Below are positions 1-64,000 of a stretch of 64,000 nucleotides of DNA, one piece after another; position 1 is the first letter of the stretch, and each line of letters starts with the position of its first letter. The translations under genes and the position numbers were made by a program. Location: assembly GCF_000321225.1 (NCBI RefSeq), contig NW_004450276.1, forward strand, positions 2,016,367-2,080,366. Direction: 5' to 3'. The stretch is from Odobenus rosmarus divergens (lineage: Eukaryota; Chordata; Mammalia; Carnivora; Odobenidae). The notes beneath the pieces are model-generated. The model was not told where the DNA came from. It was given only the letters and a program-made list of their open reading frames with translations, and ran no database searches.

Positions 1-615
1 ACCCAGCAGATCCCTGCGGTGCGCTCCCGCGCCGCTCCTCCTGGGGAAGGAAGGGGAGTCTCCCCAGATCTGCTGCTTGTTGGGTCCCTGCTGGAGGAGC
101 AGTGGCCCAACTGTCACCGATCACAGTTTAGGGCAACCCCTAGCTGAGAGCCCACGCCTTGGCTCCGTCTCTGCAGCTGGCTTTCCCGCTCTGATACCTG
201 GGAGCTCTGCCGCACTCAGGCACCCCTGCTCTTTCTGTGACCCCGAGGGTCCCGAGACCACACTGTCCCACGAGGGTTCCACCCCCCACTTAGCCACTGG
301 AGCGACGTCCCTCAGCAGAGCCGACCTCTAAAAGTTCCGATTTTGTGCTCCATGGCTCTTTCACTTGCCAGAAGCGGCCGAGGGAGGCCCCCTTCCCCGC
401 CATCTATCCTCCCGAATATTGCCTCAGATTCACTTCTCCGCAGGTCCTACCTTCCAGAAAGTGGTAGCTTTTCTGTTCAGAGAGTTGCTGCTATTCTTTT
501 CTTCGATCTCCTGTTGAGTTTGTAGGTGTTCAGAATGGTTTGATCCCTATCCAGCTGAATTCCTGGGACCAGACAAAATCCAGTTCTCCTACTCCTCCGC
601 CATCTTGCTCCTCCT
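1..615 (-). mobile_element. 5' end (5' UTR) of a young carnivore L1, rest off the left edge
   Basis: Read on the minus strand, this starts GGAGGAGCAAGATGGCGGAG near 615 and runs out of the window at base 1. It is GC- and CpG-rich, unlike anything else here, and matches the 5' UTR of recent carnivore L1 as I know it. ORF1 and ORF2 would lie to the left. Short open frames here are part of this UTR, not genes. Confidence 0.8.
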
Positions 616-616
616 T

Positions 617-3495
617 AAGTCTTTATTTTTAATTAATTTGTGTGTATGGTATAAGATAGTGGCCCTGTTTTATTCTTCTGTAAGTGAATTCCAGTTTCCT
701 AACACCCGTTTCTGAAGAGACTATCCTTACCATCTTTGTTATAGATTAATTGACCATATATGTGTGGGTTTATTTCTGGGCTCTCTATTCTGTTCCATTG
801 ATTGGTGTCTGCTTTTATGCCAAACCCATGCTATTTTGATTACTTTGGCTTTGTAATATAGTTTGAAATCTTGGAGTGTGATACCTTCAGCTTTGTTCTT
901 TCTCAAGATTGCTTTGGCTATTTGGGATCTTTTGTGGTTCCATACAAATTTTAGGTTCGTTCTTTTCTGTGAAAAATGCCATTGATATTTTGATAGGGAT
1001 TACATTGAATCTGTGTGTTGCTTTGGGTAACAGGGACACTTTTATAATATTAATTCCCCAATCCATGAGCATGGACTATCTTTCTCTTTATCTGTGTCTT
1101 CTTCAATTTCTTGCATCAATTCTTATAATTTTCAGTGTACAGATCTTTTACCTCCTTGGTTAAATTATTCCTAGGTATTTTATTCTTTTTGATGCAAATG
1201 AAAATGGGATTGTTTTCTTAATTTCTCTTTCTTATAGTTCCTTGTTAATGCATAAAAAGGCAACAGAGTTATATATATGGATTTTGTATCCTGCAACTTT
1301 ATTGAATTTGTTTATTAGTTTTAACAGTGTTTTTTTTTTTTTTGGTGGTCTTTAGGGTTGTCTATAAAACCATGTCATCTGCAAATAGTGAAAGTTTTAT
1401 TTCTTCCTTTCTAACTTAGGTGGCTTTTATTTCTTATTCCTGCCTAAGCTCTGGCTAGGACTTCCAATATTATGTTGAGTAAAAGTGGTGAAAGTGGTCA
1501 TCCTTGTCTTTTTCATGTTCTTAAGGGAAAAGCTTTCAGCATTTGAGTATGTTAGTTGTGGGCTCACCATATATGGCCTTTATTATGTTAAGGTACATTC
1601 TGTCTATTCCCAGTTAAGTAAGAGATTTTATCATAAATAGATATTGATTTTGTCAATGATTTTTCTGCTTCTATTGAGATGATAGTATGATTTATTTTTA
1701 TTTTTATTTTTTTAGAGAGAGGGAGAGTAAGTGTGAGTAAGTGGGGGACAGGGAGAGACAGAATCTTAAGCAGATTCCATGCACAGGATGGAACCCAGTG
1801 TGAGACTCCATCTCACAACACTAAGATCATGACCTGAGCCAAAATCAAGAGTTGAACGTTTAACTGACTGAGCCACCCAGGTGCCCCAAGATGATAATGA
1901 TTTTTAATTTTCATTTTGTTAATGTGGTGTATCACATTGATTGATTTGCATATATTGAACCATCTTTGCATCCTGAAATAAATCCTATTTGATCATGGTA
2001 TATGATCCTTTTAAGGCATTGTTGAATTCTGTTTGTTAACATTTTGTGAGGATTTTTGCATCTGTGTTCATCATGGATATTGGCATATAATTTTCTTTCT
2101 TTTTTTTTTGGATGTCTTTGCCTGGTTTTGGTATCAAGGTAATGCTGGACTCATAAAATGAGTTTGGGAGTTTTCCTTCCTCTTCAATTTTTTGGAAGAG
2201 TTGAGAAAAATAAGTTTTAACTCTTCTTTGAATGTTTGGTAGAATTCACTGGTGAAACCATCTGATCCTGGACTTTTGTTTGTTGGGGGTTTTTTGATTA
2301 CTGATTCCTTCTCTTTACTAGTAATCGGTCTGTTCAGATTTTATATTTCCTAATGATTCAGTCTTGGAAGAGTGTATATATCTAGGAATTTATCCATTTC
2401 TTCTAGGTTGTCCAATCTGTAGGAATATAATTGTTCATAGTAGTCTCTTTTGATACTTTGTATTTCTTTGGTATCAGTTGTAATTTTTCCTCTTTCATTT
2501 CTGTTTTTATTTATTCGCACCTTCTTTCTTTTTATCTGATTGAGTCTAGCTAAAGGTTTGTCAGTTTTGTTTATCTTTTCAAAGAACCATCTGTTGGTTT
2601 CATTGATCTTTTTGTTATCTTTTTTGTCTCTCTTTCATTTATTTTTGTTCTGATCTTTATTATTTCCTTTCCTCTACTAACTTTGGGCTGCATTTGTTCT
2701 TCTTTTTCTAGTTCCTTTAGGTATACATTTAGATCATTTATTTGAGATTTTTCTTGTTTCTTGAGGTAGGCCTCTATAGCTATGAACTTCCCTCCTAGAA
2801 TGTTTTTGTTGAATCACATGGATTTTGGTATGTTTATTTACATTTCATTTCTCTGAAGATATTTTCTGATTTCTCCTTTGATTTCTTCATTGACTTCTTC
2901 TTTGTTCAGTAGCATATTTTAAAATCTCAACTCATTTGTGATTTTTCCAGTTTTCTTTTTGTAGTTGATTTCTAGTTTCATACCATTGTGTTTGAAAAAG
3001 ATGCTTGATATGATTTCAGTTTTCTTAAATTTATTGAGACTTATTTTGTGGCCTAGCCTATGACCTATCTTGGAGAATATTCCTTGTGTACTTGAGAAGA
3101 ATGTATATTCAGCTGTTTGGGGAAGGATTGTTCTTTATATGTAAATTACTTATCTCCATTTCCTTAAGTTTTTTTCTGGGATTTTATCTTGGTTTTGTTT
3201 GTTTGAAACATATTCCTCTATTTCCTCATTTTGTTTAACTCTCTGCATTTGATTCTGGGGGTCAGGTGAAACAGCTATCTCTCTCAGTCTTAAAGTGGTA
3301 TCCCTGTGTGGGCAATGATCCTTAGCATTTAACTTTGCTCTAGTCGTTAGCTGTTTCTTGAATTGGCTCTCCAGTTGTTTCAGACTTATGGAGCCCAGAA
3401 ACACAGTCCCTCCTGGCATATGTAGCTATAGATTTGTTGTATCCATGGGAGGAGGTTAGTTCAGGATCTTCCTATGCTGCCATCTTGAACCACCT
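617..3495 (-). mobile_element. Older L1, internally deleted, interrupted by a SINE
   Basis: Minus-strand translation gives degraded ORF2: WGINIIKVSLLPKATHRFNV at 887-1072 and the RT-side region up to about 3145. At 3150-3490 the sequence switches to L1 5' UTR and ORF1 start (VKQNEEIEEYVSNKQNQDK), so ORF1 and the front of ORF2 are deleted. Many stops. The young L1 at 1-615 abuts its 3' side and a Can-SINE splits it at 1694-1888. Confidence 0.8.
1694..1888 (-). mobile_element. Can-SINE inside the older L1
   Basis: Reverse-oriented, with the head TGAGCCACCCAGGTGCCCC at its right end and a T-rich tail at its left. Imperfect direct repeats AGATGATAGTATGATTT and AGATGATAATGATTTTT flank it, so it inserted into the L1 after that had fixed. 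Confidence 0.88.
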
Positions 3496-4740
3496 CTGGC
3501 AAAGGTTGCTTTAAAATTCAGCTTAGGAATTAATAAATTTTCACTAGGGAAATCTTCCCTTTCTTTATTATTGATAAGGCTTATTTATTTAAAACAGTAA
3601 AAATAATATGGATAAAGGTAAATAAAAGTTAGAAAATTATTGTTTCTAAATCAAAAGCCTAGAAAAACTTTTTAGGTAGTTGAGAAAATATCGTTTTTAA
3701 TATCTTTTATATTAATTGTGGAAGTACAGTGGAGAAATTGGGACTTGCACTGGTAAGTTATGACTACATCAACTAAGACAGCTTCCCTGACTCATAACAA
3801 TTGGTCTAACAACTTTTTACACTCATGTATTATCTATTTTTATAGAGTCTAGATTGTGCTTAGGAATTACAAAAACTAGAGGGAGATGCACAATTTAGTG
3901 AGAAAAAATGTTTATAGGGAACTCTTAATACTTTAATTGTGGGACTTGCGAGTTTAGGTTTTTATTAGTCTTGAACGTAAATCCTGGAAGGGCACATGAG
4001 GTCATTTTGAAGCCTATATTTGCTGCTCAAAAGATCATGATCTGCCAAATTAAGTGAAAGGAAAAGGGGATCATCCTGGCCATGTCATTCATGCCTCATG
4101 GCACTGGAAACATCTGTTGGAGTTGGCAATGGGCCAATCAGGGACTTCTCCAAAAGCAAAGTCTAGTGACAACTTTTAGGAGGAAGAGATGAAACCTTTT
4201 AGGGAAATTCTTATATAGTGTGGCATTTTTCTCATTTCTACTACAACATCATCTTTATAATCCTTTCACAAGTAATTTTATTTTTACCATTTAAAGAACA
4301 TAAATTAAGCATTCATGATGAAATTTCCAGTAGTACAAATTAAATAGATGTTGAGTTGTGTATTCTTTCATTTTTTTGACTTTGTTAATATATATGTTTC
4401 TAGCCATGAAAATGTAGGGTTAGTTATAATATTTAGAATTTTTAGAGTTCTAACTACAGATAAGGTCAATAATGTTCTTCATAGAATAAAACAAAATGAT
4501 CACATTTTATATCTGTACCTAGTTGTTTTTGTTTTAACCTTTATTTGTTATTTGAGTTTTTCTGGTATTTTATGTGAAAATGATTACAGATTCGTTTATA
4601 TTTATATACTAATAAATAAGTCCCAAATGTCAGGAGAGACAGCTCAGCCCCTCAGTTTATATATCTTCTCACTCCTGTTACAGATACTGAGCTTCAATGG
4701 AAATACTAGAATGTTCTTAATAACAACATAGTAATAAAAT
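3496..4740. other. Intron 7, no recognised element
   Basis: AT-rich intronic sequence. A 127-codon open frame at 4348-4731 has low-complexity composition and no family resemblance. No exon 7 sequence is found here. Confidence 0.5.
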
Positions 4741-4749
4741 AGAAGTGGT

Positions 4750-4946
4750 CTTTTTTAAAGATTTTATTTATTTATTTGACAGAGAGAGACACAGTGAGAG
4801 AGGGAACACAAGCAGGGGGGATTGGAAGAGGGAGAAGCAGGCTTCCCACTGAGCAGGGAGCCCGATGCGGGGCTCGATCCTAGGACCCTGGGATCATGAC
4901 CTGAGCCAAAGGCAGACACTTAACGATTGAGCCACCCAGGTGCACC
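4750..4946 (-). mobile_element. Can-SINE, intron 7
   Basis: Minus-oriented copy with a 9-bp target duplication AGAAGTGGT (4741-4749 and 4947-4955). The body carries the arctoid-type segment in reverse (GGGAGAAGCAGGCTTCCCAC). Confidence 0.92.
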
Positions 4947-4955
4947 AGAAGTGGT

Positions 4956-5404
4956 TTTTAATAGTACTTTAAAACATTCATGAGATTAAATAATAGTCAA
5001 GTAGATTAATATATAAGTAAGCTATCATATTTCCAATACCATGAGTGCAGTTGTTATAGAAAGTTATTTATAACAAAAAAGTAGCTTCACAAGAGGGGGG
5101 TAAAGATGGATCAACTTTAGGCTCATTTTAGCAAATTCCAGGAGATATATTATACTCCCACAATAAGAGAATAAAGTTGCATTCACAATGTAAACAATAC
5201 ATTGTGCAATTATACTAATACTGACAACATAAAATGTAGTTGACATCTCAGGTTAACACGCAAGAGGATGGTCTTTTATCCGTTATAATATTAAGGGGGT
5301 AGAACTTTTGTTAATAAAGCAGGGGGCCTTCCTTTCCTGATAACCTCCTGATTTTTGGAAAGAAAACATGTGTACATTACTTTTGTGTTTTTCTTCCTGT
5401 TTAG
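4956..5404. other. Intron 7 end, upstream of exon 8
   Basis: No repeat recognised. The exon 8 acceptor tract is TTTTTCTTCCTGTTTAG. Confidence 0.5.
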
Positions 5405-61142
<55,738 letters not shown>

Positions 61143-61765
61143 TATCCTAATGTGATTTAGATATATTTGAATCTCATAACATTGTAACTAAAATGTTAAG
61201 GTCTTTAATGCAATGTGATTGTTTCCTTTAAAATTAGTACTGTAGTGAACTGACCTGTCCTTTTTCTTTGCCTAATTGAAGAAATAATTGCTCATGTTCT
61301 ATCTGGCAAGGGATTTTCACAGAAGAGGGATAAGGATACTGACTACCACTTGAAAAAAATAGCTTAGGTGAACACACAGCACAAGAATGCCAACTTAAAA
61401 TTTCAGCATCACTGGTGTGTAGCCAGCGTCGACCACATGCAGGTTAGAAGAACCCCAAAGACCTACGCTTCCTAAAATAGTTTAAGGAGCTCCCAAAGAA
61501 ATGTTACCTATTGAATTGTAATTCGGTAATCAGAAGACTGTTTTAAAAATCAAGTACAAATAACCTCAGGTGGCATGAAAATGTAGTCACTGTTTTCTCT
61601 TACCAATCTTGATTTTTACTTCAGTATTCTAGAATTGTATTTGTACACATGCAGAAAGAATGAGGCAGCTGAGAATCTTGTTTTCTCTGAGCAGGGTTTT
61701 CCAGGCTGAATCTTGCATACGTGTTCTTTGTCCTGTTATATGTATATCAGGAACAAAAGATGTGA

Positions 61766-61771
61766 AATAAA
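61766..61771 (+). terminator. Candidate poly(A) signal AATAAA (first)
   Basis: AATAAA within GTGAAATAAAAATG, about 625 bases after the stop codon. It may be used as a proximal site. No downstream GU-rich element is as clear as for the next signal. Confidence 0.45.
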
Positions 61772-61811
61772 AATGTAAATTTGCATAACTGGATGTACTT
61801 AGATAATGTGA

Positions 61812-61817
61812 AATAAA
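61812..61817 (+). terminator. Candidate main poly(A) signal AATAAA
   Basis: AATAAA in GTGAAATAAACATC, about 670 bases after the stop. It is followed within 50 bases by a U/GU-rich stretch (ATATGTGTATTTTGGTG), the usual cleavage context. It gives the 3' UTR length expected for MRC1. Confidence 0.6.
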
Positions 61818-61835
61818 CATCAAAGACAAGGTCTA

Positions 61836-62715
61836 TTTTTAATATATGTGTATTTTGGTGATCTTGGTAAATGTCAATTTTCTTTTAAGTGTGACTTATT
61901 TATCTATTTACTTTGTACTTAAGTTTACTCTGAAAATAAACAATATGATTAGTAGAGAAAATCTTTAAACCCTCCATCTATTTGGAAAAGATACATTGCT
62001 AAAACACTAGGTGATTTGCATAATTTCCCCAGATCTTCCCCTGTAACATTGATTCAAGTCAGAAGTCAACAAAGCTTCTCTTAACTGAGAATTAGGTCTC
62101 TAAATATCTTTTTCTCGCTTTAATACTTAATAAATCACTTTTGCATTAAAAATGTTGCCTTAGATAAAGCTTCCTGTACATTGTGCAATACTTTGGAGGT
62201 TCCATATCTCACACAGGTACCACACTATCAGCTCATCCTTGCCTTTGGCAAGGGATTGCTCCTGGGCGGAAGTGCCTTACCTGAGGTCCCCAGCGGGACT
62301 CAGACGGTGTTAAGAGGTCTAGAAATGTCCAAAAATTGCATGCAAAATGCTGTACCAATTTGTGTTTGTGCCTTCTTTTTTTTTTTTTCTGAGAAGAAAA
62401 TAGCAGATTTTCAGGTAAGTCTGTAATTCAAAACAGATGAAGAAGCGGATCATTGGGTAGGAATATGATGGAGTTTCTAATACCCCAACTCAGATGAGTA
62501 ACAGGTGGAAAGAGCTAGGAAGTGAGAGGTAGGCAGCTGTGGAAAAGCTAGCTGAGCACCAACAATTCCCTCTCGTACCTGAAACAGTAGAAAACAAGTT
62601 GCTTTTTATTTTCTTGGCAAGAACGAAGCATATTCCATTTGAAGACGTTCCAGTGGGAATGACTGCTATAGTATCACTGCCGTCTGTGGTGAACTATATT
62701 AAAGAAATGACTTTC
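61836..62715. other. Intergenic sequence after MRC1
   Basis: No gene recognised. Open frames of 60-80 codons here match nothing I know. Confidence 0.4.
61935..61940 (+). terminator. Candidate distal poly(A) signal AATAAA
   Basis: AATAAA in GAAAATAAACAATATG; another sits at 62129-62134. Either could make a longer transcript form. Their use cannot be judged from sequence. Confidence 0.3.
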
Positions 62716-63125
62716 CTAATATATATATTAGGATATATGTATTAGGAATATATGCTATATATATTATATATATAGCATATATCCTAATATATACTATACA
62801 TATATTACATATATACTGCATATAGTATCTATTATAGATATTAGATATACACTATATATAGATATATAGATACTGTATACATAGTATATAGTATATATAG
62901 ATATAGATTATAGGTATATATACATATGCATAGTATATATATAGTATCTATTATAGACATACAGTATATATTAGAGTATATATATTATATATACTAAAAT
63001 ATACATATATACTATATATGTATAATATATATTACATATAGTATATATATTCCTAATATATATATATACATACTATATATTCTCTCTATATATACCCTTT
63101 CCCTAATATATATATATACATATTT
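62716..63125. repeat. Long (TA)n tract with hairpins, downstream of MRC1
   Basis: About 410 bp of nearly pure A/T with repeated TATATA and TAGTATATA words. A clear hairpin spans 62742-62786: TTAGGAATATATGCTATATA pairs with TATATAGCATATATCCTAA. The phrase TTCCTAATATATATATA recurs at both ends. Confidence 0.9.
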
Positions 63126-63958
63126 TTCCCCTCAAGATACAAGGGAGAATTGGAAATATAAAATAAGGAGAAATACATAAGTGAGCATGTTTAAAAATTC
63201 TTTACAAAAGTCATTATAACTCAGAGCCGCATCCTCACAGAAAATATTCTGGACTCCAAACATATATCTCAGACTTAAATGTCTTACCTTTTCAAGGAAC
63301 AGTCCGTATTTGGCAGAGTGCTGAGCATTATATTTCATGCTCACATTATCCACTCAAACATAGTTTGAGTCATAGTTAAGTCATTTGTATATACACATGA
63401 ATCTAAATACAATACTAAAATATCAAGGATATTTTGTGGGTCGGGGAGAGGCATCTAGGATGGACAAGAGCAGTTTTATACACTTTTGGTTGTTGGAGTT
63501 GAGTTGTTTCGTTTCTTAACCAGAAATTCTATCTGGTGGCTTAAATGTTTAAGTACTCTCCTCAATGGCTTGCTTGCTTCAGATTTGCATCAGAATCCAG
63601 CAGCTGGAAGAGTCTTAAGGATATTTCTTCCCCCAGTTGAGCTCAGACAATGTGAATAGTCTGTCACTTCAACTCTAAAATTAAAGTTGATATCTGTAGA
63701 GACTGGCAGACTCTTAATTCATTTTCAGTATTCACTAGTGCATCTGGTTGTGTATTTGCCCATTTGACCATCAGCTATTTCTGGATCATCTGTCACATGT
63801 GCCAGACATTGAGCTACCCCCTGGAGATTCAAATATGGGTAAGGAGCAGTGCCTGTCCACAAGACGTGCACAGCCTAGTGGAGGTCGAGACACAGATCAT
63901 TTTATAACAATGTGGAAGATGCACTGGTAGAAATAGGCTTAAGATATTTTCTCAGCGT
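63126..63958. other. Intergenic sequence
   Basis: A MIR/L2-like stretch at about 63785-63905 (GTGCCAGACATTGAGCTACC). Otherwise nothing identified. Confidence 0.45.
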
Positions 63959-64000
63959 GGGACGCCTGGTTGGCCCAGTTGGTTAACCGTCTGTCTTCGG
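63959..64000 (+). mobile_element. Can-SINE head cut by the window edge
   Basis: GACGCCTGGTTGGCCCAGTT followed by GGTTAACCGTCTGTC is a sense Can-SINE head; the body lies beyond the window. Confidence 0.85.

Larger units (their letters stand above)
61143..61835 (+). other. MRC1: MRC1 3' UTR (end estimated)
   Basis: Non-coding sequence directly after the stop. It has no repeat that I recognise until the AT tract at 62716. The end is placed about 20 bases after the AATAAA at 61812, giving a 3' UTR near 0.7 kb, close to the length I recall for human. Two further AATAAA copies (61935, 62129) could extend it. Confidence 0.6.

Noticed and set aside
77..525. GC-rich open frames that look like a CpG-island first exon
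   Set aside because: The sequence is the reversed 5' UTR of a carnivore L1, and the GATGGCGGAG start at its right end confirms it.
4348..4731. 127-codon frame rich in Phe, Ile and Leu in intron 7
   Set aside because: AT-rich low-complexity intron gives such frames by chance; no signal of conservation can be seen.
1..5404. Exon 7 of MRC1 (first half of CTLD2)
   Set aside because: I looked for coding sequence with the CTLD2 helix and GGDLTSI-type strand and found none, so it lies further left.

Overview
The window is nuclear DNA from a mammal, and the interspersed repeats point to a carnivore of the dog-like suborder. It contains about twenty-two copies of the tRNA-derived Can-SINE family, recognised by the head GGCGCCTGGGTGGCTCAG and a pyrimidine-rich body ending in TAAATAAATAAAATCTT. 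Carnivore-type L1 elements are also present. The SINE body form (CCTGCTTCTCCCTCTCCCACT) suggests an arctoid such as a bear, seal or mustelid. The species itself cannot be named from sequence alone.

The window holds one protein-coding gene, on the plus strand: the last 23 coding exons of MRC1 (macrophage mannose receptor, CD206). All 23 join in frame with GT/AG splice sites, from 5405 to the stop codon at 61140-61142. They encode about 1,039 residues of a protein of about 1,456: the second half of C-type lectin-like domain (CTLD) 2, all of CTLD3 to CTLD8, the transmembrane helix and the cytoplasmic tail. If the gene has 30 exons like human MRC1, these are exons 8 to 30, and that numbering is used here. 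Exon 8 is preceded by 5.4 kb of intron 7. The signal peptide, cysteine-rich domain, fibronectin type II domain and CTLD1 lie to the left of the window.

Layout: 1-5404, intron 7 (the 5' end of a young L1, an older L1, SINEs). 5405-18539, exons 8-12 (CTLD2 end, CTLD3, start of CTLD4), including a 6.4 kb intron full of old L1. 21081-24312, exons 13-15 (CTLD4, with all five calcium and sugar ligands), with a processed retrocopy in intron 14. 25882-31017, exons 16-20 (CTLD5). 31396-40516, exons 21-23 (CTLD6), with a twin-primed L1 in intron 21. 43793-46539, exons 24-25 (CTLD7). 47514-58612, exons 26-28 (CTLD8), with a 10.1 kb intron 26 made mostly of L1. 59705-61142, exons 29-30 (stalk, membrane helix, tail). 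From 61143, the 3' UTR and then intergenic DNA with a long palindromic AT tract.

I see no new gene system, tRNA or rRNA gene, CRISPR array or bacterial DNA. The unusual items are structural: a partial copy of exon 28, with its splice donor, 1.4 kb upstream in intron 26; a recent poly(A)-tailed retrocopy of an unidentified transcript with a perfect 19-bp target-site duplication; an L1 inserted with a 5' inversion; a SINE 40 bp from the exon 18 acceptor; and two AT-rich tracts that can form long hairpins.
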